DNA from: Acanthamoeba sp. SK_2022b
Lineage: Eukaryota > Discosea > Longamoebia > Acanthamoebidae
Assembly: GCA_027943245.1 (NCBI GenBank)
Contig: JANDJZ010000061.1
Coordinates: 87,949 to 151,948 of the forward strand
Direction: 5' to 3'
Length of the DNA stretch: 64,000 nucleotides
Made by a program: the position numbers and the translations under genes. This document shows, piece after piece, positions 35,436 to 46,866 of the stretch. Numbering within the stretch: position 1 is the first letter of the stretch; every line of letters begins with the position of its first letter. The notes beneath the pieces are model-generated. The model had not been told where the DNA came from and ran no database searches. It saw only the letters and a list, made by a program, of their open reading frames with translations.

Positions 35436-37396
35436 ATGCAACCCACCCGGTCGAGATTGCTTCACACAGGAGTGCGCTACGTGTCCAGAGGTACAGGGCG
35501 TGCAGGCACCTACAGCGGTTGTCTTAAGGTCTCAACCTGCTCGTTGCATCCTGAGGTCATCGCAGGTTTAATCAATTCATCTTTGCGGGGTCAGGCTGGT
35601 CAAATGACCAGTCGCAGGTGGGCAGCCACGACGAGGGAGCAACTCAAGGACGAATTGCAGGCGAGCGCCGATGAGGCCACGCTCGATCACTTTGTCAAGC
35701 TCGCCGCCACATCATCTTCTAAAACCGCATCCGCTCCGCCCACCGAGCACGCCTTCCCGTTCACCCTTGGCGCAGCGCCTCCCCCACAGACCACGGCGTC
35801 TTGCTCGTCCACCACCGCGGCAGCCTCAGAGGTCCATGACAAGCCAACGTAACGTGACCCCACCTTATCTCTGTCGGTCATTTTCCCCCATCAACGCCAT
35901 GCAACGCCTAGGGTGGGTGGCTGATGCGCGAGTCGTGCCTGTTGCAGGAGGAAGAGGGAGGGCAAGCTGCCGCCGTGGCTGAAGACCAAGATCGCCGGGT
36001 CAGGCGACGGCCGGTACTACGCTCTCAAGGAACAGCTCAAGGGACTCAAGCTCGCCACCGTGTGTCAGGTCGGTCCATCACAAGCTCCACTTGGGAGTCC
36101 CGTTTCGTTCGCTTCCCTGACGTCCGTGGTGGTGGGGGAAAATGACTGCAGGAAGCCAAGTGCCCGAACATCGGGGAGTGCTGGGGCGGAGGGAAGGACC
36201 ACACCGCGACCGCGACGATCATGATAATGGGCGACACGTGCACTCGCGGCTGCCGCTTCTGCGCCGTCCACACCAGCCGCACGCCACCGGCGCTCGACCC
36301 CGCTGAGCCGTTGAACACAGCCGAGGCCGTGGCCAAGTGGGGCGTCGGCTACATCGTCATCACCACCGTCGACCGGTATGCCTGCGATATTCCTTTTAAA
36401 TTTAATATTTTTAAATATATTTATCTAATCTGTACATGTTGAACTTGCGGGTGGCTGGTCTTGGCTGCCAGGGATGACCTCAAGGACTTTGGTGTGCACC
36501 ACTTTGCCGAAACGGTGCAGCTGGTGAAGCAGAAGACGCCCTCCATCCTGGTTGAGTGCCTGACGGGCGATTTCCGTGGCGATTTGCCGCTTGTGGAGAT
36601 CATGGCCAACAGCGGCCTGGACGTGTTCGCCCACAACATCGGTAAGCTGGCCACCCTCCCCCCCTCTCTCCCCATCGCCCTCCTTTTCTTTGCCATCTGT
36701 CCTGCTCCCCACTGGGCTGAACCAAGTTTCCGGTGTTCGCGCTTCAGAAACGGTCGAGAGCCTGCAGCGGTGGGTGAGGGACTACAGAGCTGGGTACAAG
36801 CAGTCGCTGAGCGTGCTCGAACACGCCAAGAAGGCCCGGCCCTCGCTCTACACCAAATCGTCAATCATGCTGGTACGAACCGACTCCCCTCCCCCACGCC
36901 GCGCCGCTGCTCGCTCTCAACAACTGCGCTCTGCGTTTTGCTCTCGGCTGGACACCACCACCACCACCACCACCACCACCACCACCACCACCACCACCAC
37001 CACCACCACCACCACCACCACCACCACCAGGGGTTCGGCGAAAAGGACGACGAGGTGAGGCAGGCGATGCAGGACCTTAGAAGCGCCGGGGTGGACTTCC
37101 TCACGCTGGGCCAGTACCTGCAGCCCACTCGCAAACACATGAAAGTGCACGGTACGCCGCACGCACACCGGCTTCCGCTGTCAAGATCGAACGGCGAGCT
37201 CATCAGCGCCGCTCGCTATCTTTGTGTTGTTGCAGAATACGTGACGCCGGAGAAGTTCGACCGATGGCGAGAGGAGGGCGAGGCTCTGGGTTTCAAGTAC
37301 GTGGCCAGCGGGCCGCTGGTGCGTTCGAGCTACAAAGCAGGCGAGTACTTTATCAAGAATCTCCTCAACCAGCGGCGGGGACCGGTGAGGGAGTGA
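35436..37396 (+). CDS. LIAS: Lipoyl synthase, mitochondrial, 444 aa
   Basis: Exons 35436-35848, 35948-36068, 36152-36375, 36472-36641, 36748-36872, 37031-37151 and 37236-37396 (1335 nt). A long Ser/Thr/Arg-rich N-terminus looks like a mitochondrial transit peptide plus linker. The two iron-sulfur motifs are intact: CPNIGEC with the upstream ATVC cysteine (auxiliary cluster) and CTRGCRFC (radical-SAM cluster). Also seen: [62 protein letters not shown] and [13 protein letters not shown]. It inserts two sulfurs into octanoyl groups on lipoyl-dependent enzymes. An (ACC)n tract fills the intron 36873-37030. The octanoyl-transfer partner LIPT2 lies at 49.4-50.8 kb. Confidence 0.95.
36953..37029. 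repeat. (ACC)n trinucleotide repeat in LIAS intron
   Basis: About 25 perfect ACC units ending at the 3' splice site CACCACCAG, so the repeat itself serves as the pyrimidine-rich tract before the acceptor. Confidence 0.95.
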
Positions 37397-37833
37397 CTGC
37401 ACAGTACCTAAAATAAACTTGGACAAAGAAACTTGAAACACTTTTCTTTACGGGAAACGGTAAAGCAACAAACAAAGTAGAGAGGATTTGGAACAATGCA
37501 CAGAGCAGGAGACAGTGCGTTGCTCCCCTTATTCCTACCCACAGGTCGTCTGACACATCTAACACCCAACCCGAGCCCTCGCAGGAGTCTCAGAAGAAGA
37601 GCCACTTGAAGACCAAACGCACGGACACAACCAAGAACCAGAAGACTATAGCGTACATATGCATCTTGTGTGCACCATCCATTTTGCATTCTCACACCAC
37701 TTCGCGCCAGCGCAACACAGCAGACGTTGGCAAAAGCGCACAAGGGGCATGTAACGATCAGGAGAACGAATCCAGTGTGTCTGCTGTGGCAGAAGTACTA
37801 TCAGATGTATGTAACTATGAACGTACACAGTTC

Positions 37834-39051
37834 ATGCTACCCAAGCCAAGAGCTTTATTTGCTTGCCATCAGAGGCCGGACGACATTGTGGAGCTAATGC
37901 AGCAGGACGATGGAACGCTTGTGGTGCGCAAGACGTACTACTCTTGGGCACATGACTTTTACAATGCCGAGGTCCAGGCTTACACACTCTTGCAAGATCA
38001 TGGCACGTTTCTGCTTCCCTTATGCGCATGTGCTACCTGGCTACTCCACTTTGGCTTATTCTGTCGTTCTTCTTGCACGTCAGATATCACACCAGTTCTC
38101 CATTGGCATGGGTGTGACAAGGCGACGGGGGACTGGACAATCGAATTGGAGTACTGGCCGACTACACTCCACATGCCGCAGTCCCTGGCTGAAGTTGCAT
38201 CGATTATGAAGGGCCTATGCGAGGTAATCACCCCAAAATGATAATCATCGCTATTATTATCCCTACTAATACGCGGCAATTGCAGACATTGGCACGCTTG
38301 CACGGGGCTGGATTCCTTCACAAGGACATCAAGCTGGCCAACATGCTCGCCTCCACCACTGAAACTAATAGTACCACCTTTATCCGCAGAAGCTGTATCC
38401 ATTAAACTCACCCTCTCGCTCATACAGAGGTGGTTGTGAAGCTGATTGACTTTGAGTTCGCCTACCGGTATGGTGACGACGACGTCAATACCTCTTGCTA
38501 CACCTCCGGCTACATGCCGCCTGAGTTCAGACGCCTACATTGGACCGAGATCCCGGTAACCTCGTATGGGTTTGGATGTCATGGTGTCTGGTAACTTTTG
38601 GTCTCTCTAGGAAGTGGTGAAGAGTACGCCGCGTGGAGCGTCAGACATGTTTGCGGCGGGGATCATCATGCTCGCGCTTCTCGTAGGATGTGACATCGGG
38701 GCGGAAAGTCAGAGAGACACCAAAGAGGTCATTGCTCTGCTTGAGGCGGTGATGACTGATACGACCAAATACAACACTCACAGACAACGCCTGGCTTGCT
38801 TGGTGGACCTCATCGCCAGCTTGTGCTACTACAGGTACACCACTCCCCACACCACCCCTCAGTTACCGCCGCTGACTTGGGTGGGGAATTCCGGTTTTCT
38901 GATCTGCAGAGATGGGCCACTGGAGCTGGACGAGGGTGATGCACTGGACCTGCTGCACAAGCTTACGTGTCGCTCAGTCGACGCTCGTCTTACCGCGGCC
39001 CAGGCCCTGTCTCACCCCTTCCTCACCCACCCTTGGCCTCGGTTCCCTTAA
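37834..39051 (+). CDS. Divergent protein kinase (DFE in place of DFG)
   Basis: Start chosen at ATG 37834 (MLPKPRALFACHQRPDDIVE); upstream sequence is open in part but lacks an in-frame ATG. Splicing at 38003-38083 (GC-AG) and later GT-AG introns gives VLHWHGC.., TLARLHGAGFLHKDIKLANM (catalytic loop HKD, with catalytic Asp and Asn), KLIDFEFAYR (DFG replaced by DFE), CYTSGYMPPEFRR (PPE for APE), SDMFAAGIIMLALL and the C-lobe end LTAAQALSHPFLTHPWP. No Gly-rich loop is apparent; the likely ATP lysine is in LVVRKTY. The metal-binding Asp remains, so activity is possible. Substrate unknown; signalling role inferred only from the fold. Confidence 0.75.
38003..38083 (+). other. GC-AG intron in the divergent kinase
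   Basis: GATCATG|GCACGT ... CACGTCAG|AT. Only this donor keeps the frame into DITPVLHWHGC; the GT five bases further on shifts it. Confidence 0.65.
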
Positions 39052-39186
39052 TGCAATAGAGACACAGACGTTGATTCATACACTCCAGAAGAAAACGGCG
39101 CTTTGTGATGTTGATGCTCGACAGCACTCCAAGGATTACAACAGCAACACTAACAAGTGGCATCTTCGTGGGCTTGGGGCTGGCCA

Positions 39187-40776
39187 CTAACCCCGGACGG
39201 AGTAGAATAACAGCTGGACGGCGGCAATACAACTGGCCGGGTCTGTGCTAGAGGTGGCCACGGTCGAAGCAGTTGCCCTATAGTACCACGTGCAGGTCTC
39301 GAGCGCCTCGACGCGCAGCTTGCGGTTAAGCGTCTCCTTCAGTTCCTTTTTATCTGCCGTCCTCTGCTCAACGCACATGACACAAGACGCACTCGTAAGA
39401 GTGAGGAGATGAATGGGTACAGGAGTGGTCAAGGGGTTAGATACGTTGGCGAGGTCGATCTTGTGTGCGCACACGACGGTGTTCAGGTGGCCTTGGCAGG
39501 CCTCGCCTGTAATGCTGTGGAAGCGCTTGTAGGTGTTCTCCATGCGCTTGTACTCCCTCTCGCTCCCAGTCTTCCCATCTTCGAATCCGTGGTTGTTAGT
39601 GTGCCGTGCGTATCGTGGCATGCATGCGTGGGACGTACAGAGGAAAGGAGCAAAGTCTGAGGAGTCGACGACAAATATCACACCTGATACGTTCGCGCCG
39701 TGGTAGGACTTATTGTACCATGCTGTGGTAAGTCACACCCATACGGCGCACGCATGCACGCACGTACGCACACGCAATTGAATGAAAAAGTAAGTGAGGG
39801 AAAAGCGAGCGGCAGCAGGCAGCAGATACCACGCGGGTGGCCCATCTCCAGCAAAACCAGCGTGGAGCCATTATTTCCTTGGACCAACACCACGTTGACT
39901 CCCTTGTCCTCCACCTGTGGGCACACGATCACGCTCTTCAAGTTAACCCACGCCACGCGCATGATGGCATGAACACGTACGAGTTGATCAGGCGCAACGG
40001 CACGGAGGAAGGCGCTCTTGCCGCTCGACTTCATGCCGCATACTACGGCGCGCAGGACCGTGTCCGGTTCGGGCCTGCTGCTTGTAGGGTCGCACCCGTG
40101 GAGCCAGCGGTGTCGCATCAAGTAGTGCCGTAGGAAGATGCCCTTCCACAGCGCCACGCCATTGTGGGAGTCGCGCCCAGTTGATGTCATTGTCGATGCA
40201 TGATCATCAGTTTCTTGTTCCTCGGAGGGATCCCAGGGCTCTTTGTTGATGACGATTGAATCATCGTGGCGGTTCTTCCTGAACTCTCTTTTTTCCTATG
40301 TGGTGGTTGATGTCAATCATAACTAGTGGAGCACATACATCTCCGCCGGTGAGTGCGGCGTGTACAGTGCGCTTAGGGCGGGCGTGCCCGGTCATCATGT
40401 GGAACCAACGAGGCAACTCGACCGGTTCCGACGTGCTCCACAGCTTTTCCAAGCCCTACACAGAAGTGTTATTTGTCTGCGTTTGTTCCTTTCGCGTAAG
40501 GAAGTCGGTCCTGCCTGATGAACGGAGGAGGAGGCGCGAACGACACCGGCTGCTTCGCTTCCAAACTCGTCAACAAAGGCGGCCTCCCACAGGCTTCCGT
40601 CGTTGGCTTCAAGCCCCTTGAGGGGTTGACGTTAGCGTTCTTTTTCAAATGAGTGAGTCAGGCGGAAGGTCAGTACCGAGGCGGTGCCACCTGGTGCACA
40701 CAAGCGCCACCCGCACCAGGTCGGCCCAGGGCAGAAGCGCGAACCACCTCAGCTCCACCTCCTCCGGCAGTTCCAT
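39187..40776 (-). CDS. F-box protein fused to a Ras/Miro-like GTPase domain
   Basis: Reads from ATG 40776 (MELPEEVELRWFALLPWADL, then LVRVALVCTRWHRLG, an F-box) through GLEANDGSLWEAAFVDEF, then a large exon with WKGIFLRHYLMRHRWL, also typical of F-box proteins. A GTP-binding domain follows in the same frame: P-loop VVCGMKSSGKSAFLRA, a switch II-like VLLEMGHPRA, YHGANVSGVIFVVDSSD, and VVCAHKIDL in place of NKxD. The C-terminus is CTWYYRATASTVATSSTD to LLFYSVRG, stop TAG. Introns are GT-AG and keep frame. Predicted as an SCF substrate adaptor whose recognition part is a GTPase-like module. The HKID motif suggests altered or lost guanine specificity. Confidence 0.72.
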
Positions 40777-41068
40777 TATCTTTGTGCGCGGTTTGCAGCG
40801 CAGAAAATTTTAGGGCCAGCTGACGTCAGCAACTGCAGTCCTTTCTTGTCTTCGCCTCGCGGATCAACATGCCAGCTCTAATGAAGTAGGAGTACATGTA
40901 GGTCCGCGAGGTCAAAGTAGGAGCTACATGTAGCTGGTTGCAGCGGTGTAAGGGGTCCGGCAAACCGGAGTGTTGGCAACCAATAGGAACAAAACTGGCA
41001 CTATACGCGGCTACAAAAGCCCTCCGGTGGCTCTTCTTCCTCTCAGCCCCGCACTGCACCAGACACAG
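40777..41068. promoter_or_regulatory. Divergent promoter region (F-box-GTPase / beta-lactamase-like)
   Basis: 292 bp separate divergent start codons. Two near-identical short segments (AGTAGGAGTACATGTAGGTCC and AGTAGGAGCTACATGTAGCT) occur at about 40885-40935, one containing the palindrome AGCTACATGTAGCT; a candidate regulatory site. Evidence is only the repetition and position. Confidence 0.4.
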
Positions 41069-43555
41069 ATGACCCACCTTTGCGCTCCCTTTGTTGGTCT
41101 CTTGCTGCTGGCACACCTTACTATGCCCTGCTGCGGGCTGCCGTGGGAAGATGTCGCACAGTCCGCCGATAAAGACGCCCTGCTCCGGAATAGTGGTAGT
41201 TCGACCACCAGCGGACAGTTACACGCTGTGCGAGGCTTCACAGTGCCACCGTGCCCCATCCATCCCAAGCCCGTGTCCCAACAGTTCATCAGCAAAACAG
41301 TACTTTAAACAAACTGTAAGCTGGTAGCACCAAAAACCACTGACCCTGCGCGTCGTGTATAGTTCCTGCCAGACAGGTTGAAGCAGGCGCTCAAGAACGT
41401 GGATTCAATGATGGCAAGCGCTGTGCAAGCACGGGGAATCACAGCTGCCTCGCTTGGAGTCGTATACGACCAGGAGCTTATCTGGCAGCAGGGTTATGGC
41501 CTCATTGACTCTGCCAGTCCTGCATCGTGCGTTGTCTGACTGTCCTTATGACCTGAGTCCTGCCTCTACTGACTTATATATTGCAGGCACGTAGACGCCA
41601 ACACAATCTTCAGGGTGGGCTCTGTTACCAAGCTTGTCACAACCCTCATGTTGTTCAAGCTGCGTGACGCTGGCATGCTCTCGCTCGACGACCCTGTCCA
41701 CGTACTCGATATCCTCCATGTGAAGTAACATCACAAACACACGCACGCACTCGAACACCCCCACCGCACACAGGATCTAATTTTGCCTGCACAGTTGTAT
41801 GTGCCGCAGCTGAAGTGGAAGTCGCCCTTCACAAACAACCCGGGCATCACTTGGCGCGCGCTTGCCGGACAGACCAGGTCCCACTTTTTCCAGTGTTGTT
41901 CTTTAAAAGAGTAACTTTTCTTTAACACCACGTCATCTGGTGCAGTGGGCTGGGCGGAGTCACGCCGTGCAACTTCTTCACGCTGTGGGAGCCTATTTTG
42001 GGTGACGCGTGCGATATCTCCAATGACGAGGCCTGGAGGCGTGTCTCATCCTCTGCAGTACGTATTTTCTGCTAAACTGCTCAACTTGACGGTTGTGTTG
42101 TATCTCAGATGTGGTCGCTGCAGCCAAGCGTGGCAATGTACGAGATGCCTCATTACGCGGACAGCGCGTACGCCATCCTCGGCCGTGCGCTGGAATCAGT
42201 TGTCCAGATGCCGTACGAGGACTATGTCATGCAGCATATCTTCAAGCCCCTCGGTACTACTGTATTGGAACGAATATCTGCCCACATTTGTTGTAATCTC
42301 ACATTCGCACTCGACAAAGGAATGGACAGCTCGTACATGGCGTACAACGAATGGTCGGACATGGCCAAGCGGGTGCCGCCAGGTATGGAGGGCAACTTCA
42401 CCTACCCTTCCTTCATCGCCCACGTCGACCTGCGCTGGGCTCGACCCACTGGCAATGTACGCTCATACAAAGAAGTAACACACCATTGTCCATTGCAGTG
42501 CCACTCAACCCGTCAATTTGCAGATGTATTCGTCGACTGCGGATCTGGCCAAGCTTGCGTCGGTGTTCATGTTGGGCCAGGGCGAGCCATCCAACGCCTT
42601 GGGCATCTACAGCAGCAGTCTACGCGAAATGATGACACCATCCTTCATCAACGACGATCGGGTACTGCATTCTCTCACCCCTCGCGTTGCTCCTGCTTGT
42701 CTCTAAGATCGTCGGCTCCCCGCATCAGGTATCTGCTTATGGCTACCCATTTGAGATGTACCACACCAGCGCCCTAGGCACTGGTCTGCCTGACTATTGG
42801 ATGAGGGCCAAGGCGGGCACCATGCCCGGCTACTTCAGCAAGATGATAATGATACCTGAGATGAAGATGGGTACGAGTTCCAGAGCTGTCAGTCCCCCTG
42901 TTCTAACTGAATCTCACCTTCCCTTGTACTTGCGCAGCGTTGATCGCCCAGGGCAATAGCCATGTCAGCACTTGGGATGTCTTGACCACGCTCGTACCTG
43001 CGTTTGACCAGACCCTGTGGGACTTGCAGCCACTGCCGGCCAGCCCAGGCAATCTCACTGCTTTCGAGGGCACCTACATCGCCTCGGCTCTACTCGAGTA
43101 TGTCCATATATCCCCTCCGTATATTGTCCCTTCTTGCTTAAGCTAACCTACGTGCTGCGCCAGTTTGCTGGTGGCCAACGCTACGGTGGTGGCAGACGCC
43201 GCCAACAACCAGCTCCTCGTCTACATCAGCATCGGAGGTACATCCGCCCATGTCCGGAGACAGATCTTTGTCTCGTGACGTGCCAACTAACGATCGCGCG
43301 GTGATCACAAAAGGCATCGCATCGCCGTCCAAATCGGTGACGGTGGTGAATGCGGTGTGGCAGCAGGGCAACGAGTTCTTGATGCTCAACACGATGGGCA
43401 AGCGCGAGTCGTGCCTGTCGCTAGAGTCGGGCTACACCAACATCGTGATGGCCTTTCACGAGCAGAAGCCCTGGCTTGGCGGCCCTTCGTATGTGGCCTC
43501 GCTGGCAATCCCTTCCGACCCGTTCTACGGCTGGACGTTTACCAAGCAGGGCTGA
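41069..43555 (+). CDS. Secreted serine beta-lactamase-like / penicillin-binding fold protein
   Basis: The start at ATG 41069 gives a signal peptide (MTHLCAPFVGLLLLAHLTMP). Exon 1 is 41069-41299 and exon 2 is 41363-41526; later exons continue to TGA at 43553. The class C beta-lactamase fold is shown by GVVYDQELIWQQGYGLID, the catalytic SxxK in FRVGSVTKLVTTLMLFKLRD (Ser nucleophile, Lys), DDPVH, YADSAYAILGRALE (the YxN position is Tyr-Ala-Asp) and RAKAGTMPGYFSK at the KTG position. A C-terminal beta-rich extension (FEGTYIASALL, VNAVWQQGNEFLMLNTMGK) is common in LACTB/esterase relatives. Eukaryotic members are usually esterases or peptidases, not antibiotic resistance enzymes. Probably lysosomal or secreted. 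Confidence 0.82.
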
Positions 43556-43613
43556 AAGCAGTCTTGTGTTCGTTCGTTCGTTCGTTCTTGTTGCAATGGA
43601 ATCGCTCGTGTTG

Positions 43614-45310
43614 TTAGTCGCTCAGGTCAGAATCGTCATCGCGAGCCCGAGCTTTGCTTCTTCTTTGGGCGGGCGCATGCTGGGGGCACACCCATTTCTC
43701 TTTGGGCACCTTCACAAACAAGGAAGGAGGAGTTGGAGAAGTAATGTTAACGCTTAACAAGCGTGAACGATTATCAGGGAGTGCGGAGGTGGAGGGTGGG
43801 TGGCTACCTGCTTGAGCGGTGGGCTGAGGCATGTAAGGTGATAGACACGAGGACACACCTCGCAGCAGAGAAGCCGTCCGCCACCGCCACACACCTCACA
43901 CTCGGACTTGGAGTTGGCCATGCACGATTTGCAGTACCTGCCCCAGGCACACGTGTGGACCACACGTCAGGGCCACCCCGGCATTTAAATTGCTGCCTTT
44001 GCCTTGAGGCCGCTCGTACCACTCGCCGCTCGGCACCGACTTGAGCCGCGGATTGAGGCAGAAGGTGTGGAAGCCGCAGTCACATCCATCGCACAGAAGC
44101 ATACAGTCCGGCTTGGAACTGCGCTTGCAAATACGGCATTTCTCCTGCGAAGGCAAGTGTGGGTGGCAGAGAGAGAGAGAGAGATTAGAACACACTGGGA
44201 GCGGGCTAGGCAGATTGGAGTGTGAAAGCGTACCGAACGCTTTGCCTGCTGCCATCGTATCTCGGCCTCAAAGACCGCCACCGCAAGAGCCACCTGGCTC
44301 GGTGAGGTGGCCAGCCCGCCACTACAAAAGCGCCGCCACTTGGCCTGCCTGGCTGAATTGTTCCAATCCTCCTGCAATGATAATTGGGCGATGAGCAGCG
44401 CTGCCCAAATCGGAAGCATATACGCTCGAGAGAGGGGAGGATAGTGTACCTTCAGTGCTTTGCTGGTCATCTGTCCCTCAACAAAATGCAACAACTGGCA
44501 AAGGGCTGCTGGATCGTGCGCTGCCTCCACGCTCTGGCACAGAATGGCGAATGAGTTAAACAGCGTCAGTGTCTTTTTGTTCGAATAGCCCAACGCCCCA
44601 CGTTCATCACTGAGATGCTAATGTGAGGCACCTTTATCCAGCCTGCACGCTTCTTCGCGTAGGCCGTGTGGTTCAGCAGCAGTTGATACGGAATGCGATC
44701 CTCCAGGTCGATTATTGCCTCACGAACCTGGGCGATGCGCGCAAACGCCCACGAGTTGTACCAATAAACGTGCCTGCGAGAGATCGGTGAGGAAACTAAC
44801 CTGTGTAAGGCTGACGAGCTGGGGCGGCTCGCTTTGTCCAACCGCGCTATCACCTGTGGCCTGAGCCATCGTCTCTCCGTGCTCCTCCATTTTCTCGGCC
44901 GGTTCCGACTCCTCCTCCTCCTCCTTGGTCTCTTCCATTTCGTTCGCGTCGCATGTACGGGTCTCGTTCTGGTCGCCCTCCGACGGCGCCTCTTCCTTGC
45001 CTTCGTTTCGTAGTCGAGCGCTCTCCTGCAGCTGCTTCTCCTTGTCGAGCGCGTCAACGTAGGGGAGGGCCAGTAGGATGTTGTCGTAGTATCTCGTCAG
45101 TTCGGCATCGAGCGCCTTCTCTCTGATACCGTTGGTGTTGAGGTACTGCTTCAGGCGGTCAACTTCCTCCTTCGTTTCGTAGAAGGACCAGTGCGGCGAC
45201 TCGACATGCGAGCGGTAACCATCGCTATTGGGTGTTCTTTCAATAAATAGCCGTCCCAGCTGCTTTCCTGGGTGGTGGTGGTGGTGGTGGGCGAGAGAAA
45301 TGCGTGAGAA

Positions 45311-45377
<67 letters not shown>

Positions 45378-46807
45378 GGTCGCGTGGGAGTCGGCGAAAC
45401 CTCGTCCAAGCGTCTCTCTGACCCACCAAAACCGGCTGCCATAACGATCGTAGCCTAAAGGCTTGCTTCTTAGCATCGCTTGCAGGTCAAGCAGCTCTCT
45501 CTGACCAGCAAGCTCCTACGGCCAGCAGCGCGCATATGGAGATCAGAGGCAGCGTAATGGGGACCACCTGCCTATGGTTGGTGTTCGTTGTTACCTCGCG
45601 TTTCTCCCGAGCCTGGATTTGCTCCAGCTTCCGTCTCGCTTTTTCCTCGCGTGCCGCTGCCTTGGGGTCGATAGGCCTGCTCGCATACATGTCAGCAGGC
45701 TTGCTCGTCGCCGTTGCGCATAGGAGTGAGAGGGGGAGGGGATGACGCACTCTTCCCCCTTGCCCCCCTTCTCCTTTGTCGCGGCGTGGTTCTTCTCGCG
45801 GCCCTTTGTCGCTTTCTTGTCTGTCCGTGCCCCCGCGCCCCGTTTCTCCTTCCACTGCTCCGCCTTGAGGGCCAGCATTTTCTCCGTTTGCTCGTCCTGG
45901 TACCTCCTGCACAGAACTCGAGTTATAACTAGTAATAGGACGATGATGATGATATGATGATGATGATGATGATAATTGATATTGCACAAGACGAGCTCTG
46001 CCAAAATCAGGCACTGCGGTCAGGCGATGCGCGTACGCACCAGAAGGAGTTTGTCTGCAGGACCTCGTCGATCAGGAAGCGAAGAATTTCAAGGCGCTCG
46101 CTGATGCTCAGCTCCAGGTAATCGCCCGATCTCAGCACCTCGAAAAGATCCCTCTGCGGCTGTACGCTTGCGGTGTTGCCCTTGGCGGACTGGTCGCCCG
46201 AAGCCTTATCTTCGGCGTCGCTGTGATCGATCACGATGACATGCCTCGCTTCCTCCTTCTCGGTCTTCTTGGATGACGACGACTTTTGCCGCCTCTCCTG
46301 TTTCTTCTTGGGTACGACCACCGTGGCTTTCCTGTACATCTGGAAGACGTCGGCCAAGTTGTGCCGTTCCACATACTGGCACGTCAAAGGAGCCAATCAG
46401 CAACGGCCCTTGGCCACACTTCGTTATCGTCCACGTGGGAGAGCACCTGGAGGAGGACTTCGGGCCACGTTGTCGCGTTGATCGGCAGCGACGGTTCGTT
46501 GAAGTACAGGTAAGATCGAGCGACAGGGCGGGAGGGGTCGTTATCGGACAACTCGTCGAGTTGTTGTACGTCTTCCTCTTCTACTTCTTCTTCGTCTTCT
46601 TCGTCCTCCTGCTCTTCGGCCTTGTCCTTCACCAGGATGGACAGCAGCTTCTCGTGAAGTGTCGACAAGAAGTTCAGATCTGTTTTGTCCGTGAGGTGTG
46701 GTTGGTTGTGAGCCCAAGAACGATATGCAATGTAGTAGTATCTGCTTGCAACTACAGCAACAACAAACGCATGTAACAGCGTTTGTTGTGGGGTGTGCTG
46801 TTGTGGG

Positions 46808-46866
<59 letters not shown>

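Noticed and set aside
41069..43555. Antibiotic-resistance gene of bacterial origin
   Set aside because: Multiple introns, local base composition and the long C-terminal extension fit a native eukaryotic beta-lactamase-fold hydrolase.
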